A DNA stretch of 64,000 nt, from contig JAQGPJ010000010.1 in NCBI GenBank assembly GCA_028293125.1, positions 62,001 through 126,000 of the forward strand, given 5' to 3'. Made by a program: the position numbers and the translations under genes. The notes under the pieces are model-generated. The model was given only the letters and a program-made list of their open reading frames with translations. It made no database searches and had not been told where the DNA came from. The stretch comes from Verrucomicrobiales bacterium. GTDB lineage: Bacteria > Verrucomicrobiota > Verrucomicrobiia > Verrucomicrobiales > V1-33. This document shows positions 8,164-15,658 of this stretch, one piece after another; position 1 is the stretch's first letter, and the number at the start of each line of letters is the position of its first letter.

Positions 8164-9249
8164 TCAGGCCAATTGATCACGGCAGGCGCGGTAGAGATCC
8201 TTCCAGCCCTCGCGCTCCTTGACGACGGTCTCAAGGTATTCGCGGAAGACGGCGGGGTCCTGCACGGGGTCCTTGACGATGGCGCCCAGCATGCCAGAGG
8301 CGAGGTCGGCGGCATTGAGGGTGCCATCTCCAAAGTGGGCGGCGAGCGTCAGGCCTTGGGTCACCACGCTGATGGCCTCAGCGGCGCTGAGGGTGCCGCT
8401 GGGGCTTTTGACCTTGGACTTGCCGTCCTCGGTCGCGCCTTGGCGGAGTTCGCGGAAGATGGTGACCACTCGGCGGATTTCCTGAAGCGCGGGCGGCTCG
8501 GCGGGCAGGGACAGAGCCTGGCTCATGGAGGCCACCCGCTGGCTGACGATGGCCACCTCGTCGTCCATGGAGGCCGGCACCGGCAGGATGACCACGTTGA
8601 ACCGGCGCTGCAGGGCGCTGCTCAGCTCGTTGACGCCGCGGTCGCGGTTGTTGGCGGTGGCGATGACATTGAACCCCTGCTGGGCCAGCACCTCACGGCG
8701 GAGTTCGGGAATGGGCAGGGTCTTCTCCGACAGAATGGTGATGAGTGTGTCCTGCACATCCGAGGGCAGGCGGGTCAGCTCCTCCACGCGGCAGATTTTG
8801 CCGTCGCTCATGGCGCGCATGACCGGGCTGGGGACGATGGCGTTGTCGCTGGGCCCTTCGGCCAGCAGGCGGGCGTAGTTCCAGTTGTAGCGCATGGCCT
8901 CCTCCCCGGTGCCGGCGGTGCCCTGCACCAGCAGGGTGGAGTCCCCGCTGATGGCGGCGGCGAGGTGCTCGGAGACCCAGCTTTTGGCGGTGCCCGGCAC
9001 GCCCAGCAGCAGCAGCGCACGGTCCGTGGCCAGGGTGGCCACGGCGATCTCCATGGTGCGCCGGTCGCCGATGTATTTGGGGGTGATGACCGTGCCGTCC
9101 GTCAAGGTGGTGCCCAGCAGGTAATCGGTCACCGCCCACGGCGACAGATTCCAGCGCGGCGGCCGGGGACGGTCATCCTGAGCGGCGAGAGCGGTGAGTT
9201 CCGAGGCGAAGGTGGTTTCAGCGTGGGCGCGCAGGGCGGTGGCGGACAT
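8164..9249 (-). CDS. MoxR-type AAA+ ATPase
   Basis: This 361-residue AAA+ ATPase has Walker A 'GVPGTAKS' (about 83-90), a Walker B region 'ICRVEELTR' (about 152-160), the sensor segment 'IATANNRDRG' (about 196) and the arginine-finger segment 'ALQRRFN' (about 212-218). In classical MoxR proteins the Walker B reads L-D-E-I-N-R; here the Asp is replaced by Glu (V-E-E-L-T-R), while the catalytic Glu is kept. MoxR ATPases act as chaperones that remodel a client together with a VWA protein, and such a protein is encoded two genes downstream. Neighbours: DUF5691 70 bases upstream, and a small ORF then DUF5682 downstream. Start ATG at 9249. Confidence 0.92.
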   Translation of the reverse strand: MSATALRAHAETTFASELTALAAQDDRPRPPRWNLSPWAVTDYLLGTTLTDGTVITPKYIGDRRTMEIAVATLATDRALLLLGVPGTAKSWVSEHLAAAISGDSTLLVQGTAGTGEEAMRYNWNYARLLAEGPSDNAIVPSPVMRAMSDGKICRVEELTRLPSDVQDTLITILSEKTLPIPELRREVLAQQGFNVIATANNRDRGVNELSSALQRRFNVVILPVPASMDDEVAIVSQRVASMSQALSLPAEPPALQEIRRVVTIFRELRQGATEDGKSKVKSPSGTLSAAEAISVVTQGLTLAAHFGDGTLNAADLASGMLGAIVKDPVQDPAVFREYLETVVKEREGWKDLYRACRDQLA

Positions 9250-9319
9250 GGGAGCGGGCGGGAGTGTGACTGGTTGATGGGTGATAAATGCTCAGGGGGC
9301 GGACCGGAGCCGGAAAAGG

Positions 9320-10885
9320 TCAGGCTGGCTGGTCCCGCGGCGGGGACGGTTGAAAGGAGGCGTGAAGCTGCTGACGGAATTCGAGGACGTTCGCGAAGGT
9401 TTCCGCCAGGCTGCCGAGCGTGGGCTCATGGGACAGGACGCGCAGCGCCTGCGGCAGGCCGGCCAAGGGGAAACGCTGGGCCAACTGACGGATGGAGGCT
9501 GACTGGTAACCCAGCCAGGGCTGGGATTTGAGCCAGGCGAGAATGACGGCCATCCAGTCCGCGACATCCTCAGTGGGCACCGGAAAGCGCGAGGCATTGA
9601 TCAGCTGGCCGGCCGCTCCCTGTTTCAGAATGCCGGATTCCGCCGCCAGCACCACCGCCGACGCCGCCTTGTCCGGCAGTCCGCTGATCAGCCGCAGCAA
9701 AAGGGGAACAGGCGGGGGCCCATCGTGCGGCCACCGGTCCAGACCGGCCAGATGGAGAGCCAGCGCTCCGGCGGACTCCGGCTCCGGATTGGCTTGGGCG
9801 GCATTCAGCCAGCCGAGAAGAATGACACGGGCAGTGTCCGGATCACGGTTCAGCTTCAGCAGTCCGGCGGCATCCACTCCGAAGTGCGCGGTCCACAGGG
9901 AAAGCGGCACTAGGCTGATCAGCTGCAGGGCATGGAAGGCTTTGGCCCCAATGCTTTTCAGGCCGGCGGGCGGCTTCTCCTCAATGCCGTCCTCCTTCCA
10001 CGCGGGATCAAATTTTTCCGGCAACTCCAGCACCAGACAGGGACCGGACTGCTGTTTCTCCAGCCGCAGCAGGACGGCGGCGCGGTCAAAGGCGCGCTTC
10101 ACAAACGCGCTGTCCGGCCGGCTCATCAGGGCATTGCGCGCCTGCTGGCGGACCTCCCGGCGGCGGTCCTTCATGGCGGTGCTTTCTAGCAGCGGCAGCT
10201 CCTCATCGGTCGGGCTGTCCCCGATCACATTCAGAAAAGCCAAGCGGTTGTCCCCCGATTCCTGCGGCCAGGCGGCGGCCAGAGCGGCGGCGGCGCGGGC
10301 GGGATGGGTCCGGCGCACCGCCTGCAGCCAGAAGGCGCGTTCGGGCAGGATGCCATTCTCCCAGGTTTCATCGTCCGGCGGAGCCTCCAGCGGCCCTGAT
10401 GGCAAAGGAGCGGGCAGCAAATCCTCCAGATCCTCCCGGCGGGCCAGCCAAGCACCCCGGTTGCCGGCCACAGTGGCGATGACGGGACGGATCTCCCGGC
10501 TGCGGACCGCACGGTCGAACAAGGGCGGCAGATCACGGGGATGAACGATAAAGTTCCTCTTCAGGCACAGGGTCAGCCATTCCTCCAGGCATTCCGGAGC
10601 CTCCCCCTCCAGGATGCGGCGCAGGATCAGAGCCGCCGCATCGGGTGCCATCGACCGGGTTTCCGGCTCACAGGGAGCCTCCTCCGCGAATCCAGACGGC
10701 GGAATCCAGCCCGCGCCGATGGCGGCGGCGCGCAGGGCGCAGCCGGAGAGTGCGGCGGTTTCCGGCTGCCGGGACCAGTCGAGAGCGGCCCAAGCCTTCT
10801 CCAGCACCGGAAAGGGCGCGGCGGGCGGCTCTTTCAGCCGGGCGGTGCCCAGCAGCATAAGGGTGGAGAAGGCATCGGGATTCAT
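9320..10885 (-). CDS. DUF5691 family protein
   Basis: This 521-residue protein is called DUF5691 from its overall pattern and from its fixed place between a SWIM zinc-finger gene and a MoxR ATPase gene. The N-terminus 'STLMLLGTARL' and the Trp/Arg-rich segment 'NGILPERAFWLQAVRRTHP' fit. The sequence is Ala/Leu-rich and helical throughout, with repeats that look like HEAT or armadillo units ('RREVRQQARNALMSRP', 'PRDLPPLFDRAVRSREIRP'), so it is probably a scaffold. No catalytic motif or membrane segment is seen. It lies 30 bases after the SWIM gene and 70 before the AAA gene. Function is unknown. Confidence 0.78.
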   Translation of the reverse strand: MNPDAFSTLMLLGTARLKEPPAAPFPVLEKAWAALDWSRQPETAALSGCALRAAAIGAGWIPPSGFAEEAPCEPETRSMAPDAAALILRRILEGEAPECLEEWLTLCLKRNFIVHPRDLPPLFDRAVRSREIRPVIATVAGNRGAWLARREDLEDLLPAPLPSGPLEAPPDDETWENGILPERAFWLQAVRRTHPARAAAALAAAWPQESGDNRLAFLNVIGDSPTDEELPLLESTAMKDRRREVRQQARNALMSRPDSAFVKRAFDRAAVLLRLEKQQSGPCLVLELPEKFDPAWKEDGIEEKPPAGLKSIGAKAFHALQLISLVPLSLWTAHFGVDAAGLLKLNRDPDTARVILLGWLNAAQANPEPESAGALALHLAGLDRWPHDGPPPVPLLLRLISGLPDKAASAVVLAAESGILKQGAAGQLINASRFPVPTEDVADWMAVILAWLKSQPWLGYQSASIRQLAQRFPLAGLPQALRVLSHEPTLGSLAETFANVLEFRQQLHASFQPSPPRDQPA

Positions 10886-10915
10886 GGTGCAATCGTTTCA
10901 GGATAAAGGCCGCAG

Positions 10916-12277
10916 TCAGGTCAGGGAAACCCAGCCGGTCTCCGACTCTATGCCCAAGGGCGTGACTTCATAACCATTCCACAGGCCAAAAACCAATCCT
11001 GGCCGTCCACCGGAGATGGCCCCCATAAGCTGACGGCGGGCATCGTTCGGGACCACCGGCAGCGCCTGTCCGTCCCCGTCAACAAGCCATTCCTTTTTGC
11101 CCTGCTTTTCCCGCATCGGCCGGGCGTGCAGATAAAAGGGAATTACGGTCCGCCACGGATTGACCTCCAGCCCATGGGCGTAACGCTCCAGCACTTGGCA
11201 CACGGTTTCAAAGGGCACTCCGCCCGGCGGGGCCTGCGTGGTGGAAAAGGGAGTTTTCCAAAGAGCCCGCAGCGGCTGCACTCCCGGATAAAACGCCAGC
11301 TCCCCCTTCAGCCATCGGCCTATCGGCAGAGGGGTGAAAACCGGCTGCTGAGCGGGGGCGGACTGGATCCACATGGCATGGCGTCCGCTTTCCGCTCCGT
11401 AAAGCCAGGTCACGGCGGTGATGACGCGCTCCTCCTCCTGCACGGTGCGGGCGGCAGCGAACCATCGGTCCGTCACTCCCGGGCCGGACAGCACGGACTC
11501 CTGCGCCACCGTCCAGCCGAGAAGCTGCTCCACCTCCGCACGGAGGTCCGGATCCAGGGTCTCCAGCCGGGTGCCGGCGGTCAGCAGCAGATGCAGACGC
11601 CCCAGGTCGTCAGGCAGGCGGGGCGCGTTTTTCCGGGCATCGTCCAAGGTCATGGCGTCGGACAGGGCTGTTTCCTGCGCCTGCCGCAGCCGGCGCGCCA
11701 GTCCGGGCGCCTGGGCGTCCACCATGCGGCGGGCGGTGTTTTCCCAGAAGCTGTGATCCGTCACCGGAGCCTCGGCTAGTCCCTGACGGACGAAATCCCC
11801 CAGCCACTGATTCAGAAATCCCATGCCCTCCGCCATCCGCTCCATGCGTTTGGCTCTCCGCTGGGCCTGAGCCTTCCCGTCCGCCGGCGCTTTGGGTCCT
11901 CCCTCCGCGGCCTTGGCGGCTTTAGTCTCCGTTTTGACGGTTTTTTCGGCGCGGGAGGCCAGCCATTCCTCCAGCCAGTCCGGAGGGGCGGAGGCCGCGA
12001 GTTTGGCGGGCTGCTCGGCGGCGATCAGCAGCAGCCCCAAGGCGTGCTTGCAGGGAAACTTGCGGCTCGGGCAGCTGCATTTGGTGGCCGAGCCGTCGGC
12101 CAGCACCCGCACGTGGTAGGGATCCTTGCCGGAGCCCTGCATCAGGCCCCACAGGGCGGTGTCATTCCCGGCGGCCAGCGTCCATTTCCCCGGACTGGCC
12201 AGTCCCCGTCCGGCTTTCAGCGAGGACGCATCCGGTGCCAGGGCGGTGACGATGTCAGGGGTGGGATAGGCGGCCAT
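10916..12277 (-). CDS. SWIM zinc-finger protein, first gene of the MoxR/VWA cluster
   Basis: This 453-residue protein has a SWIM zinc finger at about residues 67-78: C-x-C-x6-C-x-H in 'CSCPSRKFPCKH'. SWIM fingers bind DNA or mediate protein contacts. Preceding it is the usual strand-rich lead-in 'WGLMQGSGKDPYHVRV'. A Lys/Ala-rich linker (about 110-145) separates the finger from a long, mostly helical C-terminal region that resembles the SWIM proteins found beside DUF5691 genes. It is the promoter-proximal gene of the minus-strand cluster, so its promoter should lie in 12278-12486. Start ATG at 12277. Confidence 0.87.
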   Translation of the reverse strand: MAAYPTPDIVTALAPDASSLKAGRGLASPGKWTLAAGNDTALWGLMQGSGKDPYHVRVLADGSATKCSCPSRKFPCKHALGLLLIAAEQPAKLAASAPPDWLEEWLASRAEKTVKTETKAAKAAEGGPKAPADGKAQAQRRAKRMERMAEGMGFLNQWLGDFVRQGLAEAPVTDHSFWENTARRMVDAQAPGLARRLRQAQETALSDAMTLDDARKNAPRLPDDLGRLHLLLTAGTRLETLDPDLRAEVEQLLGWTVAQESVLSGPGVTDRWFAAARTVQEEERVITAVTWLYGAESGRHAMWIQSAPAQQPVFTPLPIGRWLKGELAFYPGVQPLRALWKTPFSTTQAPPGGVPFETVCQVLERYAHGLEVNPWRTVIPFYLHARPMREKQGKKEWLVDGDGQALPVVPNDARRQLMGAISGGRPGLVFGLWNGYEVTPLGIESETGWVSLT

Positions 12278-12348
12278 GCAGGGTGGACGGAATGCGTCTT
12301 TACTAGCGCATCATGACGGCATGTCCAATTGATCTGCGGAAAAATTCA

Positions 12349-12394
12349 CAGTGGTTTCCAAGGGGTGAACCCCGCCGTTTACGGTTCACCACTG
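12349..12394 (-). terminator. Nested inverted repeats upstream of the SWIM gene, possible terminator of the GT87-type gene
   Basis: An 8-bp inverted repeat GGTGAACC (12364-12371)/GGTTCACC (12383-12390) lies inside an outer repeat CAGTGGT (12349-12355)/ACCACTG (12388-12394). On the minus strand an A/T stretch ending in T5 follows. This could terminate the upstream minus-strand gene or act as an operator for the MoxR/VWA cluster. Confidence 0.4.
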
Positions 12395-12486
12395 AAAAGA
12401 GTTAAAGGGAGCTTTGTGCACACCATTGGACGACCGCTTTGCCAAGGCTTTGCTCGGCATGAACAAAGCCGCGTTCCCGTGAAGCA

Positions 12487-13782
12487 TCAGCCGGCGGCGG
12501 CCTTCCGGGAGGTCAGAGCCGTCATCACCGCCACTCCCACCGCCAGCAGCAGCGCCACCACGCCGGGCCAGGGAAGGCAGGCTTTCGGCAGCCACCAGGT
12601 GGCGGTGTGCAGGATGAGAATGCCCGCGGCCAAGCCCATCCAGACCTTCCGTGCCGTGCCCTCAAGAGCAGTGAGACCCAGCAGCAGCACCGGCCAGAGG
12701 AGAATATGATTGTAGTTATAACGGTAAGCAGGGAGCAGATAGTCGCCAACGTAGATCCATGCGGAGACTCCCCACTGGAATCGCGCGGAGCCCGCGCCGT
12801 CCCGCCGCATCATCAGCCAGCCGGCCCCCGCCGCCAGCACCGCCCAGCCGATGAGGAGGGCATTCGGCGGCAGCTGGAAGGAGATCAGCCGGTAGATGGA
12901 GGTGTCGGTGAAGGGGATGCCGGGGAAGCTCAGGAATGTGTCGATGGGAATCCCCTCGATGACCTCTTTCTGGGAGAACCGGGCCGGGGGAAACTGGACC
13001 CGGTCCAAATACTGCCGGGCATGGATGGCCATGGCGGCGAAATATTGTTTCCAGATGGCGGTGCCCGCCAGCAGCACCGGCAGCAGGGCCCAGACCGCCA
13101 GGCCTGCTCCGGCGGCAAGGATGGGGACCTTCCGGCGCCGGGCGGCGGAAACCCCGAGCAGGACCCCGAAATTGGGGCGCAGCATGGTGAGCAGCGACCC
13201 GGTGAGCCCCTCCACCCACGGACCCCGCTTTCCGGCGCTCCGCCCGGCATTCATCATGACCAGCAGCAGGGCCGCATAGAGGACATAGGACTGGCCCCGG
13301 TCCACGTGCAGCCGCCAGTGCGGCGTCAGGCAGTAAAGGCACGTCAGCAGCCCGCCCCAGGCCCAGTTGGCGCGGTCCGTGGATTTGAGCCACGCCAAAA
13401 ATCCCAGCCCCAGCGCGGCGTACTGCACCCCCAGCCAGAGCCATTGGGTGACCCGGTAGTTGAGATCTTGGAAAGGCAGAAAGAGTGTGAGGGTGGCCGG
13501 TGTCACGGTGGTATGGCTGACCGGCGACGACGGATAGGCAAAGGGATCCAGCAGCCGGGTGCCGTCTGCCTGCCGCCATTTGTAGGTGTAGGGATCCTGA
13601 TGTGCCGAGGCCACCCGCACGCCGGTGATGCGGTTGCGCAGGTCGATGCTGCCGCCCCCGCCGGTGTGGATCACATCGGAGATCAGCCCCCAGACCGCCA
13701 GCAGCAGGGCGATCATCAGCAGGAAAAACAGAGGACTGCCCGAGGAGGAGGAATCAGGATCCGGAGAGGAGGGGGAGCTCAT
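12487..13782 (-). CDS. Polytopic membrane glycosyltransferase, GT87/DUF2029-like
   Basis: This protein of about 431 residues has roughly ten hydrophobic segments, beginning with 'LFFLLMIALLLAVWGLISDV'. The motifs 'RVASAHQDPYTYK' after the first membrane segment and 'HVDRGQSYVLYAALLL' in the middle match the GT87/DUF2029 family, which uses polyprenyl-phosphate mannose-type donors outside the cytoplasmic membrane. Donor and acceptor are not known here. A longer frame upstream to 13977 exists, but it would overlap the divergent DNA glycosylase gene and adds a Pro/Arg-rich, unlikely N-terminus. The ATG at 13782 (MSSPSSPDP) is therefore chosen. Confidence 0.8.
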   Translation of the reverse strand: MSSPSSPDPDSSSSGSPLFFLLMIALLLAVWGLISDVIHTGGGGSIDLRNRITGVRVASAHQDPYTYKWRQADGTRLLDPFAYPSSPVSHTTVTPATLTLFLPFQDLNYRVTQWLWLGVQYAALGLGFLAWLKSTDRANWAWGGLLTCLYCLTPHWRLHVDRGQSYVLYAALLLVMMNAGRSAGKRGPWVEGLTGSLLTMLRPNFGVLLGVSAARRRKVPILAAGAGLAVWALLPVLLAGTAIWKQYFAAMAIHARQYLDRVQFPPARFSQKEVIEGIPIDTFLSFPGIPFTDTSIYRLISFQLPPNALLIGWAVLAAGAGWLMMRRDGAGSARFQWGVSAWIYVGDYLLPAYRYNYNHILLWPVLLLGLTALEGTARKVWMGLAAGILILHTATWWLPKACLPWPGVVALLLAVGVAVMTALTSRKAAAG

Positions 13783-13919
13783 GGAATCAAAGGCGGCGGC
13801 GGAGCGCATGACTGCCCCGGAACACGGAAAACCGCAAGAACTTCCGACCCGCAGGGCAGGGGGGGCGGGAAGAGAATGGATGCCGGCGGTCTGCCGGACC
13901 CGTATTCCGGACGCCGCAA

Positions 13920-14702
13920 ATGCCCGTGCCCGCGCTTGCCGCGGAGAAGGCCCGCCGTTATGGCCCGGCGATGCCAAACTCCCAAGATGCCGAATCCTTG
14001 GTCGCCGCCGCCGATGTGCTGCGCGGGGTCCTGCGCCCGCTGAAGTTCTCCCTGCCGGTGACCCATGTGTATGATCCGCTGGACTACGCCTGGGCTTCGC
14101 ACACCGCCTATTTGCGGCAGTTCGGCATGGGGCGGAAAAAGGGGATTTTCCTCGGCATGAATCCCGGTCCTTACGGCATGGCGCAGACGGGCGTGCCGTT
14201 CGGGGAAGTGGAGGCGGTGCGCGGCTGGATGGGGATCGAGGCTCCGGTGCAGCGGCCCCCCCACGAGCACCCCAAGCGCCCGGTGGAGGGTTTCGCCTGC
14301 CGGCGCAGCGAGGTGAGCGGACGCCGGCTGTGGGGCTGGGCCGCGCAGCGGTTCGGAACGGCGGAGAAGTTCTTTGAGGATTTTTTTGTGGTGAACTACT
14401 GCCCGCTGATTTTCCTGGAGGAGAGCGGGCGCAACCGGACGCCGGACAAGGTTCCGGCCTCGGAGATGGCCCCCGTGGAGGCGGCCTGCGACGCGCATCT
14501 GAAGCGGGTGATCGAGGTGCTGGAGCCCGAGTGGCTGATCGGCGTCGGAGGATTTGCGGAGAACCGGCTGGAGATCGTGGCCGGTGGGCGTCCGGGGGTG
14601 AAAATCATGCGCATTCTCCATCCCAGCCCCGCCAGCCCCGCGGCCAACCGCGACTGGGCGGGCAATGTGGACCGCAGCCTGGTGAAGGCCGGCGTAATCT
14701 GA
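13920..14702 (+). CDS. smug1: SMUG1-type uracil-DNA glycosylase
   Basis: This protein of up to 260 residues removes uracil and related damaged pyrimidines from DNA in base-excision repair. It carries the SMUG1 catalytic motif '[18 protein letters not shown]', whose Asn positions the water, then '[11 protein letters not shown]', '[11 protein letters not shown]', 'NYCPLIFLE' and the intercalating-loop motif '[13 protein letters not shown]'. The match to vertebrate SMUG1 is close over the whole length. SMUG1 is mainly a eukaryotic family, but bacterial members are known, including one from the verrucomicrobium Opitutus. The start may be ATG 13920 or ATG 13971. The gene is divergent from the GT87-type gene and is followed by murI. 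Confidence 0.95.
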   Translation: MPVPALAAEKARRYGPAMPNSQDAESLVAAADVLRGVLRPLKFSLPVTHVYDPLDYAWASHTAYLRQFGMGRKKGIFLGMNPGPYGMAQTGVPFGEVEAVRGWMGIEAPVQRPPHEHPKRPVEGFACRRSEVSGRRLWGWAAQRFGTAEKFFEDFFVVNYCPLIFLEESGRNRTPDKVPASEMAPVEAACDAHLKRVIEVLEPEWLIGVGGFAENRLEIVAGGRPGVKIMRILHPSPASPAANRDWAGNVDRSLVKAGVI

Positions 14703-14787
14703 AGGGGCGCCGGCGGCTGTCTCTTTTTTTCCGTATTGTGTTCCCGCCCCGCCGGACCATGTGGGTTGTTTCTATATTTGTTTTTGC

Positions 14788-15621
14788 ATGAATTCCCTTC
14801 CCATCGGTATTTTTGACTCCGGCGTCGGCGGCCTGACCGTCATGCGCGAGGTGCGCCGGCTGCTGCCGGCGGAGCATCTGGTCTATCTGGGCGACACCGC
14901 CCGTGTGCCCTACGGAAACAAATCCCACGCCACCGTGAGCCGCTACGCCGTGGAGGACGCGCAGTTTCTGATCGGCAAGGGCGTGAAGATGATCGTGGTG
15001 GCCTGCAACACGGCCTCGGCCTTCGCCGCCTCCGCGCTGCGGGGGACCTTCCCCGGCATGCCCATTCTGGAAATGATCGGCCCTGGTGCCCGGGCAGCGG
15101 TGGCGGCTACACGGAACCGTCGTATTGGGGTCATCGCCACGGTGGGCACCATCGGCAGCGGAGCCTATGAGAGCCGTATCCGGGAAGTGTTCGCCGCCTC
15201 CGGCACCGCGGGAGAGGTGGAGATTCTGACCCAGGCCTGCCCGCTGTTTGTGCCATTGGTGGAGGAGGGGGAGCTGAATTCGGAGATCACGCGCCTGGTG
15301 GCCCTCAAGTATCTCACCGGACTGCGGGAGGCGGGCATCGACACCCTGGTGTTGGGCTGCACCCACTATCCGCTGCTGCGGACGGTGATCGCGGACCTCA
15401 TGGGGCCGGAGGTCACGCTGGTGGACAGCGCGGAGTCGGCCGCTCTGGAGACTGCGGTGTTGCTGCGGGACCGGGGCATGCTGAATGAGTCAGCACAGGC
15501 CCCGGGGGCGGAGTCGTTCCACGTCACGGATGCGGCGCCGCGGTTCAACCAGATTGCCCGGACCTTTCTGGGGCACGACACGGAGCAGTTGGAACTGGTG
15601 GAACTGGGCTCCGCGGGCTGA
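14788..15621 (+). CDS. murI: Glutamate racemase
   Basis: This 277-residue cofactor-independent racemase converts L- to D-glutamate for peptidoglycan. The two catalytic cysteines are present in 'VVACNTAS' (Cys73) and '[11 protein letters not shown]' (Cys191). The N-terminal '[11 protein letters not shown]' with Asp10 and Ser11 and 'GDTARVPYG' complete the active site. The ATG at 14788 is preferred over a GTG 27 bases upstream because the family starts just before 'PIGIFDSG'. Its stop codon lies 37 bases from the end of the convergent kinase gene. Confidence 0.97.
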   Translation: MNSLPIGIFDSGVGGLTVMREVRRLLPAEHLVYLGDTARVPYGNKSHATVSRYAVEDAQFLIGKGVKMIVVACNTASAFAASALRGTFPGMPILEMIGPGARAAVAATRNRRIGVIATVGTIGSGAYESRIREVFAASGTAGEVEILTQACPLFVPLVEEGELNSEITRLVALKYLTGLREAGIDTLVLGCTHYPLLRTVIADLMGPEVTLVDSAESAALETAVLLRDRGMLNESAQAPGAESFHVTDAAPRFNQIARTFLGHDTEQLELVELGSAG

Positions 15622-15630
15622 CGGCTGTGT

Positions 15631-15647
15631 CCGCCGGCATCCGGCGG
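15631..15647. terminator. Short hairpin between convergent murI and kinase genes
   Basis: CCGCCGG (15631-15637) and CCGGCGG (15641-15647) form a 7-bp stem with a 3-base loop in the 37-base space between two convergent genes. There is no T-tract on either side, so termination is only suggested by position. Confidence 0.35.
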
Positions 15648-15658
15648 CCGGACCATTC

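Noticed and set aside
13783..13977. N-terminal extension of the GT87-type gene to 13977
   Set aside because: It would overlap the divergent SMUG1 gene and adds an unlikely Arg/Pro-rich segment before the first membrane helix.
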